Shown here: piece after piece, positions 55,559 to 64,000 of the stretch | How the letters are laid out: every line of letters starts with the position of its first letter | Position numbering within the stretch: position 1 is the first letter of the stretch | From: Brachybacterium tyrofermentans | GTDB lineage: Bacteria > Actinomycetota > Actinomycetes > Actinomycetales > Dermabacteraceae | Assembly (NCBI RefSeq): GCF_014897585.1 | Contig: NZ_JABUXW010000016.1 | Coordinates: 1 to 64,000 of the forward strand | Reading direction: 5' to 3' | Length of the DNA stretch: 64,000 nt | Notes under the pieces: model-generated | Database searches by the model: none | Told to the model about the DNA's origin: nothing | Seen by the model: the letters and a program-made list of their open reading frames with translations, nothing else | Translations under genes and position numbers: made by a program

Positions 55559-57385
55559 GTGAACGATCCCGACCGACCCACCTGCTCCTCGCACCCGTCG
55601 GCCCCCGCGGCCGACGGAGGACCCCAGCGCCGCACCGGCAAGGTGTCCCGACGCGCCTTCCTGGAGCGCTCCGCGTCCTCGGGCGGTGCCGTGGTGATCA
55701 CACCCGCGGTGCTGGCCGTTTGCAGCGGCGAGGACGGCACGGAGGAGATCACGGGGGGCGACGACTACGCCCCCGGCAGCGCCGACCTCCAGGTGGAGAT
55801 CGCACCCGAGATCGACGGCATCCTGTATCCCGAGGAGTACGTCGGCCCGCGTGCCCGCGAACTCGAACCGTTCGGCGACGGCACGACCGACTTCACCATC
55901 CTCAGCCAGACCGATCCTGAGCTCGACCTCGAGACGAACTACTATTCGACGCTGGTCGAGGAGAAGACCGGGGTGAAGGCGACGTACGTGACCGTGCCTG
56001 CCGGTGAAGATGGCAAGACGAAGGTCAACGCGATCGTGGCCAGCGGCGAGCTCCCCCACGCCCTGATGGTGGGTCAGGACATCTTCAACCCGTCGGAGAT
56101 CAGCATCTACGGGCAGCAGGGACTGTTCATCCCGCTGGACAAGCTCATCGACGAGAACGCGCCGCACATCCTGGACATGTTCGACTCATTCCCCGATATG
56201 CGCCAGCAGTACACGGCTCCCGACGGGAAGCTCTACGCCGTGCCGTCCATGAACGACTGCTACCACTGCAAGAGCGCCAACGTCCGCACCTGGATCAACC
56301 AGGACTTGCTGAAGGGCATCGGGGCGAGCGCCCCTGAGTCGCTCGAGGACTACGCCGCCGTGATGGACGAGTTCCGTGCCTACACGGGCAAACCCGACGG
56401 GTCGGTGATGACCACGACCGATGCCGACACCATGCTCCAGCTCTTCCAATTCTTCCTGGGGTCGTTCCTCGAGGTCCCCGACCTCTGGATGCGTCGCGCC
56501 GGGTCGACGCTCGAATGGCACCACCAGGATCCGGCCTTCCGAGAAGGCATCATCTGGATCCAGGAGCAGTTCGCCGCCGGGAACTTCGATCCCGGGATCT
56601 TCTCGAACACGGCTGAGCAGTACCAGAAGCTCGGCGACGGCGTCGACGGGCCCCGCTTCGGGGTCGGGTACGGATACTCCACCTACCAGTTCAGCAGCAT
56701 CGCCGACTACACGGACCCCGACAGCGCCGCCCTGATCATGACGCCGCTCGCCCCGATGGCCGGCCCGGGCGGAGTCCGCACCGCGCAGTGGGATCACTTC
56801 TCCTACGGCTACCTCAACTACGTCATCACCCCGGAGTGCCCCGACCCTGTGCAGCTGATCCGATGGGCCGACTACCAGTTCGAGCTGGGTCTGACCATCT
56901 CCGTCGGTCGCGGCGAACAGGGAACCGGCTGGGAGTATGCCTCCGAAGGCCAGAAGGGGATCGACAGCCAGCAGGCCGTGTACGAGGTGCTTCCGACGCC
57001 GGAGGATCTCAAGAACACGGCATGGCGCGAGTGGGGCCCGTTGTACAAGTCCATGTCGCAGCGCCACGGCGAGGCTGTCCAGGAGTCCAATCCGTCGGTC
57101 GAGCCGATCCTCTTCCGGGCAGCGGAGCTCTACGAACCCTTCGCCACACCGGAGGAATCAGGGGTGCCTCCCCTGGTCCTCGACATGGATCAGTCGGCAC
57201 AGATCGGTGAGATCACCACCAATCTGGAGAGCCATCTCAAGCAGACCATGGCGGCCTTCGGGACGGGTGCCAAAGACGCGAGCGACGACGCCGCGTGGGA
57301 CGAGTACATCGCCACGGCGAAGGCTATCGGCATCGACGACTACGTCGAGATCCATCAGGCCGCGTACGACACCCAGAACGGATGA
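55559..57385 (+). CDS. extracellular sugar-binding lipoprotein (LplA-like)
   Basis: A 608-residue family 1 solute-binding protein. A twin-arginine signal SRRAFLER (Arg31-32) precedes a hydrophobic stretch ending LAVC, with Cys55 as possible lipid site; Val before Cys departs from the normal Gly/Ala. The mature part resembles LplA-type oligosaccharide binders. It shares DGxxYPEEYVGPxARExEPFGDG and CYHC with the second binding protein 3.5 kb downstream, so they are paralogues. GTG start. It heads the transporter operon. Confidence 0.88.
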   Translation: MNDPDRPTCSSHPSAPAADGGPQRRTGKVSRRAFLERSASSGGAVVITPAVLAVCSGEDGTEEITGGDDYAPGSADLQVEIAPEIDGILYPEEYVGPRARELEPFGDGTTDFTILSQTDPELDLETNYYSTLVEEKTGVKATYVTVPAGEDGKTKVNAIVASGELPHALMVGQDIFNPSEISIYGQQGLFIPLDKLIDENAPHILDMFDSFPDMRQQYTAPDGKLYAVPSMNDCYHCKSANVRTWINQDLLKGIGASAPESLEDYAAVMDEFRAYTGKPDGSVMTTTDADTMLQLFQFFLGSFLEVPDLWMRRAGSTLEWHHQDPAFREGIIWIQEQFAAGNFDPGIFSNTAEQYQKLGDGVDGPRFGVGYGYSTYQFSSIADYTDPDSAALIMTPLAPMAGPGGVRTAQWDHFSYGYLNYVITPECPDPVQLIRWADYQFELGLTISVGRGEQGTGWEYASEGQKGIDSQQAVYEVLPTPEDLKNTAWREWGPLYKSMSQRHGEAVQESNPSVEPILFRAAELYEPFATPEESGVPPLVLDMDQSAQIGEITTNLESHLKQTMAAFGTGAKDASDDAAWDEYIATAKAIGIDDYVEIHQAAYDTQNG

Positions 57386-57446
57386 CACCGCTCCCGGCCC
57401 CCAGTGCTCCCGCACCCGCCGCGCCCGGAAGAGAGGTTCCCCCGAC

Positions 57447-58385
57447 ATGACAGCTCACGCCCCTCCCGCCCCCGCCGCGGAGAGTGCCCGTCGACGCATC
57501 AAGGACCCGAGATCGGACCGTGTCCTGAATGTCGTGCTCCTGGTGCTGCTGGCTCTGTTCACACTGACGATCGTCTATCCGTTCGTGTACATCATCAGTG
57601 CATCGCTCTCCAGCCCGACCGCCGTGTCCTCCGGCGAGATGTGGCTCTGGCCGGTCGGGTTCAGCCTGGACGCCTACCAGGCCGTCCTGGACTATCCGGC
57701 CATCACCCGCGGATTCCTCAACTCCCTGCTGTACTCGGGCACCGCCATGCTGATCGGCACGGCGGCCACCGTGATGGGCGGCTACGCCCTCTCACGATCG
57801 GACCTCGTGGGTCGCAATGCCTTCACCCTCGTCTTCGTGCTCACGATGATGTTCTCCGGCGGCATGATCCCCACCTATCTCGTGGTCCGAGATCTGGGCA
57901 TGCTCAACACGATCTGGGCGATGATCCTGCCGGGCGCGGTGAGCGTGTGGCAGCTGATCGTGACACGCACGTTCTTCCAGACCACGATCCCCCACGAGCT
58001 GCTCGAGTGCTCGCGGATCGATGGCGCGAGCGACGTGCGGTTCTTCACCAGGATCGTGCTGCCTCTGTCCAAGCCGATCCTCGCAGTGAACCTGCTGCTC
58101 TACGGCGTGGCCACCTGGAACGCGTACTTCAACGGGCTGATCTACCTCACCGATGAGGACCTCTACCCGTTGCAGCTGGTCATGCGGAACATCCTCCTCG
58201 AGAACACCTTCGACCCCTCGAAGATGGTCGGTGCCAACCCCGACCGCATCGCGGAGATGCAGCAGCTGGCCGACAAGCTCAAATACTCCCTCATCATCAT
58301 CGCGTCCGTCCCCCCGCTCATCGCCTATCCGTTCGTGCAGAAGCACTTCGTCAAAGGCATGATGATCGGTTCCCTGAAGGGTTGA
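57447..58385 (+). CDS. ABC sugar permease (LplC type)
   Basis: A 312-residue permease with six membrane segments. TLTIVYPFVYIISASLSSP is TM1 and its loop; the EAA loop that contacts the ATPase is ELLECSRIDGASDVRFFTRI. C-terminal FVKGMMIGSLKG is typical of LplC/YtcP proteins. It pairs with the next gene. Confidence 0.92.
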   Translation: MTAHAPPAPAAESARRRIKDPRSDRVLNVVLLVLLALFTLTIVYPFVYIISASLSSPTAVSSGEMWLWPVGFSLDAYQAVLDYPAITRGFLNSLLYSGTAMLIGTAATVMGGYALSRSDLVGRNAFTLVFVLTMMFSGGMIPTYLVVRDLGMLNTIWAMILPGAVSVWQLIVTRTFFQTTIPHELLECSRIDGASDVRFFTRIVLPLSKPILAVNLLLYGVATWNAYFNGLIYLTDEDLYPLQLVMRNILLENTFDPSKMVGANPDRIAEMQQLADKLKYSLIIIASVPPLIAYPFVQKHFVKGMMIGSLKG

Positions 58386-58389
58386 GAAC

Positions 58390-59400
58390 ATGAGCACGGA
58401 CCAGCAGACATTCGTCGACCAGCTACGGGTCGACGACACCCCCACCCGACGCAGGAAGCGCTCGTCGCCCCCGGTCGCCGGACAACGCACCGTCCCTCTG
58501 TCGAAGAAGCTGAAGCGCTCCTGGCAGCTGTACCTGCTCCTCCTGCCAGCAGTCGTATGGGTCGTGCTGTTCGCGTACTGGCCGATGTACGGCATCCAGA
58601 TCGCGTTCCGGGACTTCACCCCGGTCGGCGGAATCACGGGATCGGACTGGGTGGGCCTGAAGCACATCGAGAAGTTCGTGACCAGCTACAACTTCTGGCC
58701 GCTGCTGAGCAACACGCTCATCCTGGCCTTCTACGAGCTGATCGCGGGGTTCCCGATCCCGATCATCCTCGCCCTCGCGCTGAATGCGGTGCGCCAGAAG
58801 TACTTCTCGCGGATCGTCCAGCTGATCACCTACGCCCCGAACTTCATCTCCATCGTGGTCGTGGTCGGCATCCTCGTCATGCTGCTGGATCCGCAGATGG
58901 GCATCGTGCCCCACACCTTCGAGCTGCTGGGGCTCACCCCACCCGCGTTCCTCACCGATCCAGGCTGGTTCCGCCACACCTATGTGTGGTCGGGGATCTG
59001 GCAGACAGCCGGCTTCAGCGCCATCATCTATCTCGCCGCCCTGACCTCCGTGCCGCCCGAGCTGCACGAAGCAGCCAAGGTCGACGGCGCCACGCACGTC
59101 CGCCGCATGTGGCACATCGATGTGCCGGCGATCCTTCCCATCGCCATCGTCCTGATGATCCTCAATGTCGGATCGATCATGAGCGTCGGCTTCGAGAAGG
59201 TCCTCCTCATGCAGAACCCGCTGAACCTCACCACGTCCCAGGTGATCGACACCTACGTCTACGAGGTCGGGCTGAAGAGCCCCATCCCCCAGTACAGCTA
59301 CGCGACGGCCATCGGACTGTTCCGCAGCGTGGTCGGACTGATCCTGCTGGTCACGGTGAATTCCTTGGCCAAGCGCGTGACCAAGGCCGGATTGTTCTGA
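58390..59400 (+). CDS. ABC sugar permease (LplB type)
   Basis: A 336-residue permease, partner of the previous gene. A basic cytoplasmic start of 45 residues precedes TM1 (LYLLLLPAVVWVVLFAYWP), then QIAFRDFTP and VGLKHIEKF; the EAA loop is ELHEAAKVDGATHVRRMWHI. LplB/YteP type. It begins 4 bp after the LplC-type gene. No ATPase gene is present in the island, so a shared MsiK-like ATPase is expected. Confidence 0.92.
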   Translation: MSTDQQTFVDQLRVDDTPTRRRKRSSPPVAGQRTVPLSKKLKRSWQLYLLLLPAVVWVVLFAYWPMYGIQIAFRDFTPVGGITGSDWVGLKHIEKFVTSYNFWPLLSNTLILAFYELIAGFPIPIILALALNAVRQKYFSRIVQLITYAPNFISIVVVVGILVMLLDPQMGIVPHTFELLGLTPPAFLTDPGWFRHTYVWSGIWQTAGFSAIIYLAALTSVPPELHEAAKVDGATHVRRMWHIDVPAILPIAIVLMILNVGSIMSVGFEKVLLMQNPLNLTTSQVIDTYVYEVGLKSPIPQYSYATAIGLFRSVVGLILLVTVNSLAKRVTKAGLF

Positions 59401-59468
59401 CCTCCGTACCAGCTGTCGCCATCCGTTGTCACCACCGACGCTCCACTCGACGAGACGAGGAACCACCC

Positions 59469-61241
59469 ATGCACACCGTTCCGCAGCACACTCCTGACGA
59501 CACACCCAACGGTCACCATGTCCGCCGACGCTCCGTCCTTGCAGGGCTCGGTGCCGGGCCTGCCCTGGCACTGCTCGCAGGGTGCTCGACGGACAGCGGC
59601 GGGGGTGCCGGCGACGTCCCGAAGGTCGACTACGAACAGGGCTCGTCACCGCTCTCGGTCGAGCTGGGTGCGGAGATCGACGGGGTCCCCTACCCCGAGG
59701 GATATGTCGGACCCAAGGCGCGGGAGTCCGAGCCGTTCGGTGACGGGTCCACAGAATTCACCGTGCTCGCCCGCAGCGAGGCCGGACTGGATCTCGCGAC
59801 CAACGCCCATTCCCTGCACCTCGAGGAGATGACCGGGGTGCACATCGCCTATCAGACCGTTCCCCAGGGCGATGAGGGATCCCCGAAGGTCAATGCCATC
59901 ATCTCGAGCGGGGATCTGCCCGACGCGATGATGCTGGGACCGGAATGGATGGGGGGTTTCACGAAGAGCCAGCTCTACGCCTACGGCACCCAGGGACTCT
60001 TCCTCCCTCTCGACAAGCTGATCGATGAGTTCGCTCCGCAGCTGCAGGAGCTCTTCGAGCAGAATCCTGACCTGCGCGCTTCCTGGACTGCCCCCGACGG
60101 TGCGATGTATGGGATCCCCGCAGTCAACCAGTGCTACCACTGCGCATCGTCGGCCTCGCGCACCTTCGTCCACCAACCGACCCTGGAGGCCGCCGGATGG
60201 ACCGAGCAGCCCGCCACCCTGGACGAGTTCGAGCAGATGCTGCGTGACATGAAAACCGCGAACCCGGACATCCTGCCGCTGAGCGGCGACAAGGACAATC
60301 TGCCGTTCGCGCTGATCAGTGCACCCTTCCTCGATCTCGGCATCAACCGGCTCCGCAAGGACGGAGACACCATCGTCTACACCCCGTCGGACGAGAAGTT
60401 CCGAGAGGTGCTCACGGTGGCGGCCAGACTGGTCCGGGACGGGCTCTTGGACCCCAACACGTTCACTCGCGACAACGAACAGTTCAAACGCCTCACGATG
60501 GATCCGGCCGGTACACGCGTCGGAGTGTCACAGATGCCCCACCACCACTCTCTGCTGGACGTGGACTACTACGATCCGAAGTCGCTCTGGAACGAGTACG
60601 TGGCCCTGGCGCCGTTCAGCGGCCCCCACGGCGACCCCGTCATCCCGTGGAACGAGTCCCATGGCGATGCCGTCGGGCTGGTGATCACCAGCGCCTGCTC
60701 CGATCCGGAGACCATGGTGCGCTGGGCCGACCATCAGCTCGGTCTGCTGCCGACACTGGAGTTCAGCTATGGGCGGCAGGGAGAGCAATGGGACTGGGCG
60801 GGCCCCGATGTGATCGGGATCGACGGCCGCGCAGCCATGTATGCGGCGATTCCCCAGAAGGATGGCTCGCCCGACAACACGACCTGGCCGGAGTTCCATC
60901 CCCATAACTCGAGCATGGATGTGCGACACAGCCTGGGAGTGGACGAGAAGACCTCGATCGAGCCCGCGCTCTACCGGGCCGGGAAGCTGTACGAGCCCTT
61001 CCGGAATTCGCTCGAAGAACTCTTCGTGCCCCCGTTCTTCAGCGCGGACCAGGCAGCGGAGGTCGGCGAGCTGCGCGCGAACCTCGACAGCCTGTACGCC
61101 CAGAACGTGACGAAGATGTGCCTCGGTGAGCTGGACCCCGCCGATGATGCGGACTGGGAGTCCTATCTGGCGGCCTTCCACGCCGCGGGGCTCGAGAGAT
61201 ACCTCGAGGTGCTGACCACGGCTGACTCGGAACGCGCCTGA
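59469..61241 (+). CDS. second extracellular sugar-binding lipoprotein
   Basis: A 590-residue binding protein, paralogous to the one at 55559. VRRRSVLAGLGAG (Arg19-21) is a twin-arginine motif and LLAGC (Cys39) a standard lipobox, so it is a Tat-exported lipoprotein. Shared features with the first include EIDGVPYPEGYVGPKARESE and NQCYHCASSAS. Two binding proteins for one permease pair suggests two sugar substrates or a decayed duplicate; both appear intact. A hairpin follows. Confidence 0.9.
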   Translation: MHTVPQHTPDDTPNGHHVRRRSVLAGLGAGPALALLAGCSTDSGGGAGDVPKVDYEQGSSPLSVELGAEIDGVPYPEGYVGPKARESEPFGDGSTEFTVLARSEAGLDLATNAHSLHLEEMTGVHIAYQTVPQGDEGSPKVNAIISSGDLPDAMMLGPEWMGGFTKSQLYAYGTQGLFLPLDKLIDEFAPQLQELFEQNPDLRASWTAPDGAMYGIPAVNQCYHCASSASRTFVHQPTLEAAGWTEQPATLDEFEQMLRDMKTANPDILPLSGDKDNLPFALISAPFLDLGINRLRKDGDTIVYTPSDEKFREVLTVAARLVRDGLLDPNTFTRDNEQFKRLTMDPAGTRVGVSQMPHHHSLLDVDYYDPKSLWNEYVALAPFSGPHGDPVIPWNESHGDAVGLVITSACSDPETMVRWADHQLGLLPTLEFSYGRQGEQWDWAGPDVIGIDGRAAMYAAIPQKDGSPDNTTWPEFHPHNSSMDVRHSLGVDEKTSIEPALYRAGKLYEPFRNSLEELFVPPFFSADQAAEVGELRANLDSLYAQNVTKMCLGELDPADDADWESYLAAFHAAGLERYLEVLTTADSERA

Positions 61242-61285
61242 GGATACCGAGTGAGCGCTCCTGCGCTTATTTCGTGCACGTCTCC

Positions 61286-61323
61286 ACGCTCCTCGCCCCG
61301 CGGTCTCGCGGCGCGAGGAGCGT
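61286..61323. terminator. bidirectional hairpin between convergent genes
   Basis: Two 17-base arms (61286-61302, 61307-61323) pair with one mismatch around GTCT. It lies midway between the stop codons of the second binding protein and the convergent fucosidase. Confidence 0.85.
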
Positions 61324-61336
61324 CAGGCACCGCGAA

Positions 61337-62659
61337 TCACGCGCCCGGGCGCTCCGTCGTCGCGCGATAGGCGATGGTGGAATCGGGCACGGGCGCACCG
61401 GTCGCGTCGTGGACCACCGCTGCCTCCAGGAGTGCTCCCTCACCGCTGAGCTCGACCACGAGCGCCGAGGTCCGCACCGTCTGCTCGAGCCGGTGGATGC
61501 GGCGCACGCCGACGGTGGCCCCGGAGGCGAGCACGGTCCCGTCCTCCAGGAGGATCCGGTGGCTGGTGACGCGCTGCCCGTCCTCGAGCCGTTCGACGAG
61601 CTCGACATGGTCGACGTCCGTCTCCGCCCCCAGATCGACACGCACAGTGTGGCCGTCGGCCGTGAGCGTCCCGGGATGCGGGGAGCCGAAGCGCTGCTCG
61701 AGCGCCGCTGCGAACTCGCGCACGCGCGCGGCGTCGGCCGGATCGATGCGGCCGCGGCGGTCCGGTGGGATGTTCAGCAGCAGGTTGGCGCCGAGCCCGA
61801 TCGAGCGGTCGTGGATCGCCAGCAGATGCGACAGCGACTTGGGCTCCTCCCCCGGCTGCCAGAACCATCCCTTGCGCAGGGAGACGTCGCATTCCGGCGG
61901 CAGGTAGACGGCCTCCCCGGTCTCCACAACGTCGTCGTCGTAGTTGTTGAGATCCGTCGAGGTCGTCACGTACTCGACGGGATCGGCGGCCAGGCCGTCC
62001 TCATTGCCCACCCAGCGGATGGTCGCCGGGCCCATGTTGAAGATCATCGCCTGCGGCTGCAGCTCGGCGGCGAGCGCGCCGATGGCGTCCCAGTCGTACT
62101 CGCGACCGGCGGAGCCCGCTCCGTCGAACCACAGCTCGGACAGCTGCCCATAGTTCGTGCACAGCTCCCGCAGCTGGGCGAGGTAGAACTCGTCATAGGC
62201 GGCGGCGTCCTCGTACTGCGGGGCGTTGCGGTCCCAGGGCGAGGCATACAGACCGAGCTTCATCCCGTAGCGGGCGCAGGCGTCGGCGACCTCGCGCACC
62301 ACGTCCCCGCGGCCGTCCTTCCAGGGCGAGGACGCCACGGAGTAGTCGGTGGTGGCTGTGGGCCACAGGCAGAATCCGTCGTGATGCTTGGCGGTGACCA
62401 CCACGTACTTCGCGCCCAGCTCCTGCGCGGTCCGCACCCATTCGTCGGCATCCAGCTCGCTCGGGTCGAAGCTCTCCGGCGTCAGGGTGCCGTCGCTCCA
62501 CTCCTTCCCGGCGAAGGTGTTGACCCCGAAGTGGAAGAACACTCCCAGGCCGTCGCGCTGCCAGGTCAGCTGGGCGGGAGTCGGGGTGAGCGGTGCCTGG
62601 GCGGTCCGGGGAGCGGGCGGGAACATGGTCGGCGCCTCGTCGCGCGGAGTGGATGCCAT
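61337..62659 (-). CDS. alpha-L-fucosidase, GH29 (B-type)
   Basis: A 440-residue GH29 enzyme without a signal peptide. GVFFHFGVNTFAGKEWSDGT is typical of the GH29-B (alpha-1,3/1,4) type, TAKHHDGFCLW (89-99) lines the site and LSELWFDGAGS has the nucleophile Asp179. A C-terminal F5/8-type-like beta domain (about 320-440) is present. It differs strongly from the first fucosidase. A TTG 12 bp upstream is an alternative start; the ribosome site is weak for both. Confidence 0.85.
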   Translation of the reverse strand: MASTPRDEAPTMFPPAPRTAQAPLTPTPAQLTWQRDGLGVFFHFGVNTFAGKEWSDGTLTPESFDPSELDADEWVRTAQELGAKYVVVTAKHHDGFCLWPTATTDYSVASSPWKDGRGDVVREVADACARYGMKLGLYASPWDRNAPQYEDAAAYDEFYLAQLRELCTNYGQLSELWFDGAGSAGREYDWDAIGALAAELQPQAMIFNMGPATIRWVGNEDGLAADPVEYVTTSTDLNNYDDDVVETGEAVYLPPECDVSLRKGWFWQPGEEPKSLSHLLAIHDRSIGLGANLLLNIPPDRRGRIDPADAARVREFAAALEQRFGSPHPGTLTADGHTVRVDLGAETDVDHVELVERLEDGQRVTSHRILLEDGTVLASGATVGVRRIHRLEQTVRTSALVVELSGEGALLEAAVVHDATGAPVPDSTIAYRATTERPGA

Positions 62660-62826
62660 GGGATCAGTCAACCAAAGATCGGGCCTTTAGGGGAAGCCCG
62701 TCCACGTTGTTCTCGGCTTCCGTCGCGCCAGTTCCCGGGACCGCCTCTTGCTTACCCCCAGACATCGGGCCTCTGCGGCACGAGACGGTGGAACAGCTCA
62801 CAGCTGCGCCCGCTACCCTTTCCTCC

Positions 62827-63504
62827 ATGAGTCGATCCGGAGCGCCCGCGGGCCCGACGCATGTCCCCGCCTGGGTCATGCACATGAACGAGATGATCGA
62901 GCACGTCTATCTGGTGCTGCGGATCAACATCGTCTGGACCCTGCTCAGCCTCCTGGGCCTGATCGTGGCGGGCGTCGCACCGGCCGGCGCGGCCGCGGGC
63001 GACGCCTTCATCGCCTCGCGGCACGGAGCGCCGGTGAAGGTGCTGCCTCTGATGTGGGAGAGCTACCGCCGTCAGTTCGTCAGCGCCAACCTCCGGATGC
63101 TGCCTCTCATGGTGGTCCAGCTCGGCTCGGCGTCGATGATCTGGATCGTGCTGGGCGGAGGCGCCGCGAACTCGACGATGGCCGTCGTCCTGTCCGGGAT
63201 CGCCGTCGTGAGCGCCGCCTGGTCCACGGTCAGCGTCGCCCTCCTGATGACGGTCCCGCGGGTCCGTCGCCAGGACGTCCTGGTGGCGTGGCGGCTGGCG
63301 ATCCTCCTCCCCGGGGCCGTGCCCCTGCGCTTCATCGGTCTGATCCTCCTGCTCGCCGTGTGGATCGTCGTGTGCACCGTCCTCTGGCCGGTCGCCCTGC
63401 TGGTGGGCGCGGCCACGGGGATCGATATCGCCACGACCCTGCTGAGCCGACGGGTCGAGCTGCTGCTGGAAGATCTCGAGGCCTCCCGCGCCGTCACCGT
63501 CTGA
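62827..63504 (+). CDS. DUF624 (YesL-like) membrane protein
   Basis: A 225-residue protein with about five membrane helices: IVWTLLSLLGLIVAGVAPAG, MLPLMVVQLGSASMIWIVLG, VVLSGIAVVSAAWSTVSVAL and two near the C-terminus. DUF624 proteins usually travel with LplABC-type sugar importers, which matches the position next to the fucose island. Function unknown. It is divergent from the second fucosidase. Confidence 0.85.
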   Translation: MSRSGAPAGPTHVPAWVMHMNEMIEHVYLVLRINIVWTLLSLLGLIVAGVAPAGAAAGDAFIASRHGAPVKVLPLMWESYRRQFVSANLRMLPLMVVQLGSASMIWIVLGGGAANSTMAVVLSGIAVVSAAWSTVSVALLMTVPRVRRQDVLVAWRLAILLPGAVPLRFIGLILLLAVWIVVCTVLWPVALLVGAATGIDIATTLLSRRVELLLEDLEASRAVTV

Positions 63505-63652
63505 CGCCTCCCGGAGTCGGCCGACGGGCGGCGGTGCGCCCTCCCACCCGGTCGACAAGGGATACGCTGGACGCCACGGCCGCCCCATCGCGCGCGAGAG
63601 ATCACGCAGCGCTCCCCGGGTGCGCCTCCCGAGCTAGCTGGAACGGAGAACC

Positions 63653-64000
63653 ATGTCAGACCTTGACGTCACCCGTGCGGATGCGGTGCTGATCGGCGGG
63701 GGGATCGCGAGCGCCACCCTCGCCGCGATGCTCACCGAGCTCGAGCCCGACTGGAACATCGAGGTGCTCGAGAAGCTCGACGGCCTCGGCCAGGAATCCA
63801 GCGACGGCTGGAACAACGCCGGCACCGGGCACAGCGCCCTGTGCGAGCTCAACTACACCCCGCAGGACGTCGACGGCTCGGTCAGCCCGGCCAAGGCGAT
63901 CTCCATCAACGAGCAGTTCCAGGTGTCGCGCCAGTTCTGGGCGCACCTGGTGGAGACCGGCCGGATCGGCGATCCCTCCACCTTCATCCACGCCGTGCCG
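63653..64000 (+). CDS. mqo: malate:quinone oxidoreductase, 5' part
   Basis: The first 116 residues of Mqo, a membrane-associated FAD enzyme oxidising malate and reducing menaquinone. The FAD loop [39 protein letters not shown] and [13 protein letters not shown] are characteristic. The window edge cuts the gene. GGAGAA precedes the ATG. Confidence 0.93.
   Translation, partial: MSDLDVTRADAVLIGGGIASATLAAMLTELEPDWNIEVLEKLDGLGQESSDGWNNAGTGHSALCELNYTPQDVDGSVSPAKAISINEQFQVSRQFWAHLVETGRIGDPSTFIHAVP

Overview
The window is about 70% GC, densely packed and has almost no long gaps. Gene content and order point to a high-GC actinobacterium of the Micrococcales. A Brachybacterium-like member of the Dermabacteraceae is my best guess, inferred from content rather than measured. 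Typical actinobacterial signs are the eno-ftsB-DUF501-ppx block, the Cys-free L32 protein, a protein O-mannosyltransferase, menaquinone synthesis, malate:quinone oxidoreductase, ABC sugar importers without their own ATPase, and many ATGA/GTGA stop-start overlaps.

Layout. (1) 1-440: leader and two tandem promoters of an rRNA operon that runs leftward out of the window. (2) 436-19740: housekeeping genes, nearly all on the minus strand: menG, NCS2 permease with marR, nagB, ndh, ppx/DUF501/ftsB/eno, mazG, mfd, pth, rplY, prs, glmU and tRNA-Gln; serC is the plus-strand exception. (3) 19986-25042: tetR, marR, an ABC-F ATPase and a DUF222/HNH gene. (4) 25043-38451: repeat-rich spacers around ispE-rsmA-tatD, rpmF, rsmI, pmt, malQ, luxS, two alpha/beta hydrolases, small genes and tRNA-Ala. 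(5) 38528-46899: IMPase, a deletion-fused pseudogene pair, sepX/glpR-rimJ, 5-FCL, fmdB, a SAF protein, mscL, mutY, an argA-type GNAT and dedA. (6) clpC. (7) 49975-63504: a catabolic island for fucosylated sugars: FadR-type regulator, lactonase, sugar dehydrogenase, GH29 fucosidase, L-fuconate dehydratase, divergent binding protein/two permeases/second binding protein, a second GH29 enzyme and a DUF624 membrane protein. (8) mqo, cut by the window edge.

How the genes work together. The island reads as one route. Oligosaccharide is captured by two Tat-exported binding proteins and imported by one permease pair that needs an ATPase encoded elsewhere. Fucose is released in the cytoplasm by two signal-less fucosidases of different GH29 types. 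It is then oxidised to lactone, hydrolysed to L-fuconate and dehydrated. The steps after 2-keto-3-deoxy-L-fuconate are not in the window.

The most unusual non-genic signal is recurrent short tandem DNA repeats (14-31 bp units, unrelated sequences) lying on or just beyond stop codons of at least six genes (marR, ispE, rsmI, pmt, the LysR-effector gene, the pat-like GNAT). Related 14-26 bp arrays lie in other spacers, and low-complexity repeats occur inside coding termini. The rRNA promoters, a DnaA box over the HNH-gene promoter, a ClgR-like site before clpC and paired FadR-type sites in the fucose divergent promoter are the main regulatory signals I could see.
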